Shown here one piece after another: positions 1-5,792 of a stretch of DNA of 8,563 nucleotides; the first letter of the stretch is position 1, and each line of letters opens with the position of its first letter. The DNA comes from Spirochaetaceae bacterium (GTDB lineage Bacteria > Spirochaetota > Spirochaetia > SZUA-6 > Fen-1364), in contig PMZS01000144.1 of assembly GCA_003170115.1 (NCBI GenBank), forward strand, positions 5,791-14,353, in the 5' to 3' direction. The notes under the pieces are model-generated. The model was not told the DNA's origin. It was given only the letters and a program-made list of their open reading frames with translations, and did no database searches. Made by a program: the position numbers and the translations under genes.

Positions 1-2
1 TC

Positions 3-263
3 CACGGGATGCAGGTCTTCGGCGATCTTCCCTTTCACCGTGTAGGTGCCGGCAAAGAGCTTCGGCGGTATCCAGTTGTCCCCCGCCCATTTGATCCCCT
101 CCACCTTCTCCAACGTCCTGCCGAACCCGCGGGTCTTGAGAATGTACAAGAGCACAACCAGGGCGAGCAGGACGAAGAGCGTGACCGAAACGGCAATCGG
201 GCCGGCCTGCGCGCGCGGCGCGGCAGCGGCTTCCGCGACGGGGGATCCACCGGCGCCGGAGGA
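3..263 (-). pseudogene. In-frame continuation past the stop: linker, TM helix and cytoplasmic segment (open at window edge)
   Basis: Reading on from the TAA at 264-266 in the same frame gives 87 sense codons with no further stop. They encode a Ser/Gly/Ala/Pro linker (starting SSGAGGSPVAEAAAAP), then a hydrophobic helix at about 138-197 (core VSVTLFVLLALVVLLYIL), then a basic flank (KTRGFGR). After that comes a soluble segment with WAGDNWIPPKLFAGTY and KGKIAEDLHPV, cut by the window edge. No credible ATG/GTG/TTG start with a ribosome binding site lies between the stop and the TM helix, so this is unlikely to be an independent gene. It is most simply the C-terminal half of the 264-1037 protein, separated by a nonsense codon. 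A sequencing or assembly error, a true pseudogene, or stop readthrough giving soluble and membrane-anchored forms are all possible. Strand, frame and TM helix are seen directly; the rest is inference. Confidence 0.7.
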
Positions 264-1037
264 TTACCCGGGGCCGGAAGCGGCACTGGTGCTTTCCGTC
301 AGAACGCCGGCGGCCATGGGGATGGCGGCCCGGTTCAGGTAGAACTGAAGCCGCTGTGTCTGGGAGGCAGGGAGATTCTGCTGGTGAAACCGCAGCGTGA
401 GGTAGTACTTCCCGTCCGAGCCCTTCGATCCATATGCGTCGATGCTGTTTTCCTTGTTCAGGTACGGCTCGGTGCGGAAGCCGGCCTGCGTGAGGATCTC
501 CTGCTCCACCTTTTCACCCGGCACGACGATGGGCAGCTCGATCCTGATGGTACGATGCCCCATCGGGTAGTCCCACTGCTCGGCCGCCCAGTCGAAATAG
601 AACAGCTCCCCGAACTCCGTTGACTTCGTCCAGCCTATGCGGCCGGGCCCCGCGAGATCACCTCCGTAGTTCAGGAAATACATCGCGCGCCCGGAGAAGG
701 CGCGGCCGCCTGCCAGGACCACGTCGTATTTCCCGCTGCCGAGGTCCCTGATGCTGAGTCCTACGCGGACGTTGCCCGGCAGGTCGGCGTAGCTTTGATT
801 CATGTTGAACACGGTCTGCACCGCGTCGCCGAATCCGCCTCCGGCGGCGCCCTGCAAATAGAACCCGTGCATCTCCCCGCCCGAGGCCTGCCAATCCAAG
901 CTTTCGAGAAAGTCGGCCTTGCCGTCGATGCGCACCACGACGTCCATCTCCACCGAGTTCAGAGTGACGGTCGTGGCGTACGCTCCGACTGCCGCGGCGC
1001 AGAGAACGACCAGCGCGACCAGGTGTGCCTTTTTCAT
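264..1037 (-). CDS. Secreted/extracytoplasmic protein, DUF2207-like N-terminal region, ended by an in-frame stop before its membrane anchor
   Basis: The 257-residue product starts MKKAHLVALVVLCAAAVGAYA, a clear signal peptide (Lys-rich start, hydrophobic residues 5-15, probable cleavage after Ala-21). A mature domain of about 220 residues follows, rich in beta-type segments (TVTLNSVEMDVVVRIDG at 23-39; HRTIRIELPIVVPGEKV around 161-177). The pattern of signal peptide, a 'V.I...G.....' strand region and then a Gly/Ala/Ser linker before a TM helix recalls DUF2207-type predicted membrane proteins, but this is only resemblance and I cannot name a function. The start is supported by a GGAAGAG ribosome binding site and an ATGA overlap with the preceding gene, implying translational coupling. 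The TAA at 264-266 falls in a low-complexity linker, and the same frame continues openly to the window edge (see 3-263). Confidence is high that it codes and low on function. Confidence 0.82.
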   Translation of the reverse strand: MKKAHLVALVVLCAAAVGAYATTVTLNSVEMDVVVRIDGKADFLESLDWQASGGEMHGFYLQGAAGGGFGDAVQTVFNMNQSYADLPGNVRVGLSIRDLGSGKYDVVLAGGRAFSGRAMYFLNYGGDLAGPGRIGWTKSTEFGELFYFDWAAEQWDYPMGHRTIRIELPIVVPGEKVEQEILTQAGFRTEPYLNKENSIDAYGSKGSDGKYYLTLRFHQQNLPASQTQRLQFYLNRAAIPMAAGVLTESTSAASGPG

Positions 1038-1666
1038 TTTTTCTCTTCCAGTTCCTTCATGATTGAAAGGCGCTCTTCGCCGCTCACCCCCAGCAGGTCC
1101 TCCGTTGCGCGCTGCCGGACGACCGTCGCGCAGTCCACGACGTCCCGGGCGAACTGCTCCGCGGGGGCCGGCTCCTCCCCCGAACCGGGCAGGCCGTACC
1201 TTCGGCCGGTCGCACTCTCATCCCGCTCCCCGAGGAAGACCTGGCAGATCTCCAGGACGCGCTCGATGCGCTCATTGGCCAGCGGCGAATAGGCCTTAAG
1301 CTCCCTGCATTTATCCAGGTACGAGCCGGACTCCTGCAGGAAGAGCTCCACCGCGCGGCTCATCCGCTCATCGCCAAGCCTCAGGACGGAAATTCGCTCC
1401 CGAAGCGACGCATACCGGGAAATCTTCTCCCGGACTTTCTTCAACCTGTCTTCGTCACTTTCGGCGACAATTTCCCGAGCCCCCTTTCGTGAGAAAAAGA
1501 GGGTGCCGGCAAGGACAGCATAGGCAACAGTGATCACCACGATCGGCAGGACGATGCGCGGACGCAGAAATACGGCCGAGAGAACGACAAGGCCTGCAGC
1601 CGAGAGCACGAGGGCGAGGTGAAACCTCGAGCGAAGGTAGAGGAGGAAAGGCCTCGTGATGGGCAT
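1034..1666 (-). CDS. Two-TM membrane protein with long charged cytoplasmic tail, unknown function
   Basis: This 210-residue protein has two adjacent hydrophobic helices (about 15-34, LVLSAAGLVVLSAVF, and 39-58, VLPIVVITVAYAVLAGTLFF) joined by a short RPR turn. A basic/acidic, probably largely helical tail of about 150 residues follows (RLKKVREKISRYASLRERI at 74-92; VELFLQESGSYLDKCRELK at 106-124; ending KELEEKK). The double-helix hairpin with both ends probably cytoplasmic suggests an inner-membrane scaffold or accessory protein; the layout resembles XpaC-like small membrane proteins but I cannot assign a family. It overlaps the downstream secreted-protein gene by ATGA and lies 32 bp after the 71-residue protein, so the three are probably one operon. 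The ATG at 1664-1666 is the best start, although its ribosome binding site is weak. Co-occurrence with the secreted/anchored protein hints at a shared envelope role. Confidence 0.8.
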   Translation of the reverse strand: MPITRPFLLYLRSRFHLALVLSAAGLVVLSAVFLRPRIVLPIVVITVAYAVLAGTLFFSRKGAREIVAESDEDRLKKVREKISRYASLRERISVLRLGDERMSRAVELFLQESGSYLDKCRELKAYSPLANERIERVLEICQVFLGERDESATGRRYGLPGSGEEPAPAEQFARDVVDCATVVRQRATEDLLGVSGEERLSIMKELEEKK

Positions 1667-1698
1667 TGGGTTCTTTGTATACCGTCTTCAGTGGATCT

Positions 1699-1914
1699 TC
1701 AATACGAGACGGCGGCCCTTGAGTTGCTGGTTCGCGCCGCTGTCGTGTCGATCGTGAGCTCGGCGGCGGTCCGCCTCTTCTCCTTCTCGCGGGCCAGCGA
1801 GAGGTACATTACAATCGGTTCGCTGATCGCGACGATGAGCACCGTGACTATTACGATTCGCCAGATGCGCGGGCGCCGATGCTGCTCAACCTGAGGATCT
1901 TCCGTGGAGCGCAT
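1699..1914 (-). CDS. Small single-TM membrane protein, unknown function
   Basis: A 71-residue product with one strong hydrophobic helix at about 18-40 (WRIVIVTVLIVAISEPIVMY), preceded by a basic stretch (RRPR) and followed by a charged one (AREKEKRR). The Ser-Glu-Pro in the middle of the helix is unusual and may mark a kink. Evidence for coding: a clear TM helix with charged flanks, a GAGAG ribosome binding site 9 nt before the ATG, a candidate minus-strand promoter just upstream, and a position at the head of a leftward operon with two more membrane or secreted proteins. It stands divergent to the response regulator gene, which makes it a plausible target of that regulator. The opposite-strand reading overlapping it (1619-1894) has no recognisable features. 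The last 20 residues look disordered. Confidence 0.62.
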   Translation of the reverse strand: MRSTEDPQVEQHRRPRIWRIVIVTVLIVAISEPIVMYLSLAREKEKRRTAAELTIDTTAARTSNSRAAVSY

Positions 1915-1940
1915 GATCTGTTCTCTCGTGCTCAGAAAGT

Positions 1941-1969
1941 ACTATACCGGGGAAGCGAGAGGGTGGCGA
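1941..1969 (-). promoter_or_regulatory. Candidate promoter for the leftward membrane-protein operon
   Basis: On the minus strand, TATAGT (1946-1941) is preceded at 17 bp by TCGCCA (1969-1964), a 5/6 match to the -10 and a 4/6 match to the -35 sigma-70 consensus. Transcription would begin near 1934, leaving a leader of about 20 nt that contains the GAGAG ribosome binding site before the ATG at 1914. The spacing is good but the -35 is weak, so an activator may be needed. Confidence 0.45.
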
Positions 1970-1981
1970 AATCGTGTCTTT

Positions 1982-2003
1982 TTCCGCAAAGATTGTTGCG
2001 GAA
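1982..2003. repeat. Perfect 8-bp inverted repeat with 6-bp spacer in the divergent region (operator candidate)
   Basis: TTCCGCAA (1982-1989) and TTGCGGAA (1996-2003) are exact reverse complements around a 6-bp spacer. The dyad lies between the divergent leftward operon and the response regulator gene, about 55 bp before the regulator start. There is no following T-run in either direction long enough for a convincing terminator. A regulator binding site, shared or autoregulatory, is the more natural reading. Confidence 0.5.
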
Positions 2004-2012
2004 TTGTTGCGC
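1991..2012 (+). repeat. Tandem 11-bp direct repeat, possible response-regulator box
   Basis: Two adjacent 11-bp units, GATTGTTGCGG (1991-2001) and AATTGTTGCGC (2002-2012), share 9 of 11 bases, with ATTGTTGCG identical in both. OmpR/PhoB-family regulators are known to bind direct repeats with about one helical turn spacing, and the gene immediately downstream encodes such a regulator. Autoregulation through this site is an inference. It overlaps the right arm of the inverted repeat at 1982-2003. Confidence 0.5.
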
Positions 2013-2022
2013 TCCATTTTTA

Positions 2023-2052
2023 TTCTCAATACGGACCGGCGCGTGCTACACT
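2023..2052 (+). promoter_or_regulatory. Weak candidate promoter for the response regulator gene
   Basis: TTCTCA (2023-2028) and TACACT (2047-2052) are separated by 18 bp, each matching 4 of 6 consensus bases. A transcript start 6-7 nt after the -10 would fall at or next to the GTG start at 2059, which would make the mRNA leaderless. Since no well-spaced ribosome binding site precedes that GTG, this is consistent but unproven. The tandem repeat at 1991-2012 ends 10 bp before the -35, a usual place for an activator. Confidence 0.3.
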
Positions 2053-2058
2053 GAGAGC

Positions 2059-2778
2059 GTGAGCGAACCACTGTCGCCCCTCGTGGCAATTGTCGATGAC
2101 GAGGAGCACCTTCGCGAGACCGTCTCCCGCGCCCTTCGCAAGGAGGGGTACCGCACCGCGGTGTATCCGGACGGCGCGGAGGCCTGGGAATCATTCTCCT
2201 CGGCAATGCCGGACCTCGTGATCCTGGACATCATCATGCCGCGCATGGACGGGCTCGAGCTGTGCCGGCGCCTGCGCGCCTCCTCGGATTCCGTGCCGGT
2301 CATGTTCCTGACTTCCCGGGACGAGGAGTTCGACAGGGTGCTGGGGCTGGAGCTTGGAGCAGATGACTACCTGTGCAAACCCTTCTCGCTTCGCGAGCTG
2401 GCGGCGCGGGTAAAGGTGCTCTTCCGGCGCGCCGGCCCGCGGGCCGTGGATTCCGGGCGCGAAGAATCAAATGGCGACAGGCTCAGTGTCGGCTCGCTTT
2501 CCCTGGACACGCGCCGTTTCACCGCGGCATGGAACGAGACTCCCGTCCGGCTCACCGTGACCGAGTTCCGGATCCTCCACGCCCTTGCCCGGCAGCCCGG
2601 CTTCGTGCGGACGCGGGAGCAGCTCCTCGCCGAGGCCTTTCCGCATGACTCCTACATGAGCGATCGCACAATCGACTGTCACATCCGCCGCATCCGCGGA
2701 AAGCTCGAGGATCTGGAAGAGGGATTCGACGGGATAGAGACCCTGTACGGCCTGGGTTATCGGCTGCGGGGGGAGTAA
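2059..2778 (+). CDS. ChvI-like OmpR-family response regulator
   Basis: DNA-binding response regulator of 239 residues. The receiver domain (about 8-120) has the acidic pair D13-D14, phosphoacceptor D57 in LDIIMPRMDG, T85 in LTSRDEE, Y104 and K107 in CKPFS. The C-terminal winged-helix domain (about 140-237) has the recognition-helix region DRTIDCHIRRIRGKL and ends GIETLYGLGYRLRG. The ending and the recognition helix are closest to the ChvI subfamily as I know it; the exact regulon cannot be told. The GTG at 2059 is preferred because the receiver domain begins only 8 residues later; a longer reading from 1879 adds a Cys/Arg-rich stretch with no family match. No ribosome binding site is well spaced (GAGAG ends 1 nt before GTG), so the start could be leaderless. 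It is followed after 3 bp by the cognate kinase. Confidence 0.92.
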   Translation: MSEPLSPLVAIVDDEEHLRETVSRALRKEGYRTAVYPDGAEAWESFSSAMPDLVILDIIMPRMDGLELCRRLRASSDSVPVMFLTSRDEEFDRVLGLELGADDYLCKPFSLRELAARVKVLFRRAGPRAVDSGREESNGDRLSVGSLSLDTRRFTAAWNETPVRLTVTEFRILHALARQPGFVRTREQLLAEAFPHDSYMSDRTIDCHIRRIRGKLEDLEEGFDGIETLYGLGYRLRGE

Positions 2779-2781
2779 ACG

Positions 2782-4389
2782 GTGCGCGGAACGGCGCGGA
2801 CCTACCTTTCCCGGATGTGGGTCCGGCTGCTCGCCTTCAACGTGCTGATCGTGTTCGTGCCCGTGGCCGGCGTTTTGTCGCTGGGCACATACGAGCGGCA
2901 GCTCTTGAGGAGCCTCGAGCGTTCACTTGTGCAGCAGGGACGCGTCCTTGCCGCCGCGCTCGAGGATTCGGGACCCCGCCTTCGGGATAACTCCCTCCGC
3001 GTGCTGCGGCACATGCGCCAGAGGCACGACGCGAGGCTCCGCGTGGTGGATGCCGGGGGAGTGCTGATCGCGGACTCCGCCAGCATCGCTCCCGTCGATG
3101 CCTCGGCTGAGAGCGTGGCCGCGGATCCTTCCGCCCGTCAGACGCCCGCGGATCTGCCGGCGGCGCGCACGGCGCAGGAGACATTCCTCTACAGGCTCGC
3201 ATCCTTTCCCATCCGCCTGTGGAGGAAGTATCTTCATCCGCCGCAGCCTCCGGCGGAATCCGACGAGTTTTACGCGGGAGCCCGGGTGCTCAGCGGCCCG
3301 GAGATCCAGGATGCCCTGGCCGGCCAGTACGGCGCGGCTACCCGGGTGACGGCGGGGCAGCAGTCCCTGACGCTCTACAGCGCGATTCCCATTCCAAACC
3401 GGGGAAGCATCGTGGGTGCCGTGCTGGTGTCACAGTCCACCTTCCGGATGTTGAGCGACCTGTACGCGCTGCGCCTGGACATTTTCCGGCTCTTCCTCTG
3501 GTCCGTTGTCACGGCCGTCGTGCTGAGCCTTCTCGTGTCGGCAACGATCACCGTGCCCATCCGTCGGCTGCGCGACCAGGCACATGCAATCCTGGATCCG
3601 CGCGGACGCCTCCTCGGCGGGATCGTCGCCTCCCGGGCCCGTGACGAGGTGGGAGAGCTTTCCCGCAGCCTCGGGGAGCTCACCGCCCGGCTGCAGCGCC
3701 ACGTGAGGCAGATGGAATCGTTCGCCTCCGATGTCTCGCACGAGTTCAAGAACCCCCTCGCGTCGATCAGGAGCGCCGCGGAGATCGCGAACTCAAGCCG
3801 GGATCCCGAGGAGCGACGCGCAATGCTTTCCATGGTCCTTGAGGACGTGAGCCGGATGGAACGACTGCTCACCGGCGTGCGGGAAATTTCACGTATTGAC
3901 AGCGGCGCTGTTGATGGGGAATATGACGCCGCGGTGGACGTCAAGGAGATCGCCGCCCGCGTGGTGAGCGCGGCCCGCCGGCGCTCCAACGGAACCCATG
4001 TGACCTTCGTCGTCGAAGGGGAGGGGGCGACGGCGTGGCTTCCGCCGGTACGCCTCGAGCAGGTGCTGGAAAACCTCGTGGACAACGCCGCCAGTTTTTC
4101 CCCGCCGGGCGGGGTCGTGCGGGTCTCAGTGGGGAAAGATGAAGGGTTTGCGGTGCTCAGTGTTCGTGATGAGGGCCCGGGAGTTCCACGCGAGCACCGG
4201 GAGCGCATCTTCGACCGGTTCTTCAGCTTCCGGCCGCGTGAGAAGAAAGGTGCGCACGCCGGTCTCGGCCTTTCCATCGTGAAAGCCATCGCCGAAAGCC
4301 ACGGCGGAACGGTCACGGTGGACAACACTGCCGGCGGCGGGGCCGCCTTCGAGGTGCGGCTTCCGTCCTCAGCCGGCGCCGGCACGTGA
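2782..4389 (+). CDS. ChvG-like membrane sensor histidine kinase
   Basis: A 535-residue sensor kinase that should phosphorylate the adjacent regulator. TM1 is at about 15-36, followed by an extracytoplasmic sensor region of roughly 200 residues that includes RLRVVDAGGVLIADSA, typical of ChvG/ExoS-type stimulus-sensing domains. TM2 is at about 237-258 and a HAMP region at about 259-310. The dimerisation domain has phosphoacceptor H320 in SDVSHEFKNPLASIRSA. The ATP-binding domain has the N box ENLVDNA (N435), G1 DEGPGVP (463-469) and G2 GLGLSIVKAI (from 494). All catalytic motifs are intact. The GTG start at 2782 has a strong ribosome binding site (GGGGGGAG) lying in the last codons of the regulator gene, so the two are translationally coupled. 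ChvG of alphaproteobacteria senses acid or envelope stress; whether this one does is inference. A Pro/Ala-rich sensor segment at about 112-130 looks like a flexible insert. Confidence 0.92.
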   Translation: MRGTARTYLSRMWVRLLAFNVLIVFVPVAGVLSLGTYERQLLRSLERSLVQQGRVLAAALEDSGPRLRDNSLRVLRHMRQRHDARLRVVDAGGVLIADSASIAPVDASAESVAADPSARQTPADLPAARTAQETFLYRLASFPIRLWRKYLHPPQPPAESDEFYAGARVLSGPEIQDALAGQYGAATRVTAGQQSLTLYSAIPIPNRGSIVGAVLVSQSTFRMLSDLYALRLDIFRLFLWSVVTAVVLSLLVSATITVPIRRLRDQAHAILDPRGRLLGGIVASRARDEVGELSRSLGELTARLQRHVRQMESFASDVSHEFKNPLASIRSAAEIANSSRDPEERRAMLSMVLEDVSRMERLLTGVREISRIDSGAVDGEYDAAVDVKEIAARVVSAARRRSNGTHVTFVVEGEGATAWLPPVRLEQVLENLVDNAASFSPPGGVVRVSVGKDEGFAVLSVRDEGPGVPREHRERIFDRFFSFRPREKKGAHAGLGLSIVKAIAESHGGTVTVDNTAGGGAAFEVRLPSSAGAGT

Positions 4390-4431
4390 GCAGGAACCAC
4401 CCCCTATGGACGTTTTTCGGAAATTGATGTC

Positions 4432-5598
4432 ATGAACGCTCGCGACACTTTTCTGGCAACGATGCGGTTCGAAAAAGGGTCGCAGAGCCTGAAAGCGGAG
4501 TTCGGCTACTGGACCACGACCGTCAAACGGTTCCTGCGTGAAGGCATGCCCCGTGTGCAGGTAATCCCCGACACCCTGTCGGACAATGGCACGATCAGCG
4601 GCGCAGAGAAGGCTGATCCCGCGGGCATAGAGTTCACCGATCTGAATGTGCGCTCTTTCTTCCACCTGCAGTCCTATGCCGCGAAGTTCCCCGTCAATTA
4701 CAGTCCCCTGTTCCCCGTGAAGGTCCTGGAAGAAGACACGGAGAGCAGGGTTTTCGTCGATCAATACGGCATCACGAAAAAGGAGAGGAAAACCGGGACA
4801 TCGCCTCCCCTGGACATTCGATTTCCCATCGAATGCAGGATGGATTTCGAGGCATACAAGGAGCATTACTCCCGGGATTTCAGCACACGGCTCCCCCGGG
4901 ACTGGGAGCAGCTTTCCCGCCGCCTTCCCGCGCGCGATTTCCCGATCCGCCTCGGCGGCTTTCCCTATGGGTTCCTCGGGCTGCCCCGGCACCTGCTGGG
5001 AACGGAAGGGCTGTTCTTCATGATGTATGACGACCCGCAGCTTGTGAAAGACATCAACGATTTCTTCCTGCGGTTCGTCATGGACTACTGGTCCTCCCTC
5101 ATCGAGACGCTGCGGCCCGATTGCGTGATGATCTGGGAGGACATGGCCTCCAGCACCGGCTCCATGATCAGCAGGGAAGCCTTCAGTGAGTTTCTATCCC
5201 CGTATTACGTGCGAATGGTGGACTTCCTCAGGCAGCACGGAGTGGAAAACATCCATGTCGACTCGGACGGGTATATCGAGGAGCTCATTCCCCTCTGGGT
5301 GGAGCTGGGCGTCACGGGGCTTTTCCCCATGGAACGCAAGGCCGGCAATGACCTTCTTCGCATACGGCAGCGATTCCCGCGCCTGCAGTTGCTGGGGGGC
5401 GTGGACAAGCGCATCCTTGCGTCTGGAAAGGGGGAAGAGGACATCGATCGGGAGCTTGCGATCGTGAGCCGGACCCTTGCGCAGGGAGGATACATCCCCC
5501 ACATCGACCATCACGTGCCGGACGACTCCTGCTGGAAGAACTTCAGGCTCTACAGGGAGAAGCTGAACGTCCTCATCGACTCAACGTTTTTGCGGTAA
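4432..5598 (+). CDS. Uroporphyrinogen decarboxylase (URO-D) family protein, not canonical HemE; substrate unknown
   Basis: The 388-residue soluble protein has a URO-D/TIM-barrel pattern: RPDCVMIWEDMASSTGSMIS in the middle, a strand with NIHVDSDG (H275, D277, D279), LGVTGLFPMER, LGGVDKR (321-327) and, near the end, GGYIPHIDHHVPDD (352-365). True HemE starts with an Arg-rich PVWxMRQAGRY motif, which is absent. The Cys ligands of MtaA/MtbA-type corrinoid methyltransferases are not seen where those enzymes have His-x-Cys; this protein has His-Val-Asp. It therefore belongs to the broad set of URO-D homologues of unknown reaction common in anaerobes and sugar-degrading bacteria. The ATG at 4432 is the first in frame after a stop at 4426, with a weak GGAA site. 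It follows the kinase by 42 bp and precedes a sugar transporter operon with its own promoter. A link to metabolism of the transported compound is possible but unproven. Confidence 0.85.
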   Translation: MNARDTFLATMRFEKGSQSLKAEFGYWTTTVKRFLREGMPRVQVIPDTLSDNGTISGAEKADPAGIEFTDLNVRSFFHLQSYAAKFPVNYSPLFPVKVLEEDTESRVFVDQYGITKKERKTGTSPPLDIRFPIECRMDFEAYKEHYSRDFSTRLPRDWEQLSRRLPARDFPIRLGGFPYGFLGLPRHLLGTEGLFFMMYDDPQLVKDINDFFLRFVMDYWSSLIETLRPDCVMIWEDMASSTGSMISREAFSEFLSPYYVRMVDFLRQHGVENIHVDSDGYIEELIPLWVELGVTGLFPMERKAGNDLLRIRQRFPRLQLLGGVDKRILASGKGEEDIDRELAIVSRTLAQGGYIPHIDHHVPDDSCWKNFRLYREKLNVLIDSTFLR

Positions 5599-5654
5599 GG
5601 ACGTCCAACGCCGCGCCGGCATGAGTGGGAGAAGCAGCCTCGCCTCGTCATGCG

Positions 5655-5685
5655 CACGCTTCAGAAAAACACGCTTCAGAAAAAC
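5655..5685 (+). repeat. Perfect 15-bp tandem repeat abutting the -35 box
   Basis: ACGCTTCAGAAAAAC occurs twice back to back (5656-5670 and 5671-5685), and the preceding C at 5655 extends the periodic tract to 31 bp. The second copy ends on the base before the TTGACA box. The A-runs fall at about -55 and -40 relative to the predicted start, the positions of the distal and proximal UP-element subsites for the RNA polymerase alpha subunit. Two tandem regulator half-sites or a recent slippage duplication are alternatives. Confidence 0.85.
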
Positions 5686-5713
5686 TTGACAGCCAACCGG
5701 AATAATGTATAAT
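5686..5713 (+). promoter_or_regulatory. Consensus sigma-70 promoter of the sugar transporter operon
   Basis: TTGACA (5686-5691) and TATAAT (5708-5713) are both exact consensus matches, with a 16-bp spacer that is AT-rich just before the -10. The predicted start near 5720 gives a leader of about 73 nt before the ATG at 5793. Few chromosomal promoters match fully at both boxes, so strong basal activity held down by a repressor is a reasonable expectation; that part is inference. Confidence 0.85.
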
Positions 5714-5754
5714 CCAGTGGTCTCATCTCTGTAAATTATTTTCTTCAATCCCGA

Positions 5755-5782
5755 CTTGTGCCCGGCTTTGTGCGGGCAGAGG
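5755..5782 (+). promoter_or_regulatory. Leader hairpin that partly covers the ribosome binding site of the ATPase gene
   Basis: TGCCCG (5759-5764) pairs with CGGGCA (5773-5778) around an 8-nt loop. Beyond a G-G mismatch, CTT (5755-5757) can pair with AGG (5780-5782), which is part of the GAGGA ribosome binding site upstream of the ATG at 5793. Folding would therefore restrain translation. There is no T-run after the stem, so it is not a typical terminator. No known riboswitch pattern was recognised. Confidence 0.4.
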
Positions 5783-5792
5783 ATGAGAAATT

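Noticed and set aside
35..286. A frameshift from the 264-1037 gene into the Arg/Pro-rich minus-strand frame at 35-286
   Set aside because: Counting bases shows that the TM helix lies in the same frame as the 264-1037 gene, so the break is an in-frame stop and not a frameshift; the 35-286 frame is Arg/Pro/Ser-rich noise.
9..623. Plus-strand open frame of 204 residues
   Set aside because: It is antisense to the signal-peptide protein and its continuation, is Arg/Gly-rich without domains, and lacks a ribosome binding site.
1982..2003. The inverted repeat as a transcription terminator
   Set aside because: The stem is short and AT/GC-mixed, lacks an adjacent T-run on either strand, and lies upstream of both divergent genes, where no transcript should need to end.
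1879..2058. 60-residue N-terminal extension of the response regulator
   Set aside because: It is Cys/Arg-rich, crosses the divergent promoter and operator region, and is not part of any OmpR-family regulator; GTG 2059 gives the normal length.
3375..4400. Minus-strand frame of 341 residues opposite the kinase gene
   Set aside because: Ser/Arg/Thr-rich low-complexity translation without domains; the plus strand encodes intact kinase motifs.
4369..4992. Minus-strand frame of 207 residues opposite the URO-D family gene
   Set aside because: Antisense shadow of a well-supported gene, without recognisable domains or ribosome binding site.
4432..5598. Calling the URO-D family protein HemE (haem synthesis)
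   Set aside because: The N-terminal substrate-binding Arg motif of HemE is missing and no haem gene is nearby.
5599..5655. Terminator after the URO-D family gene
   Set aside because: Only short palindromes (GGACGTCC, GCCGGC) without a stable stem plus T-run were found, so no terminator is called.
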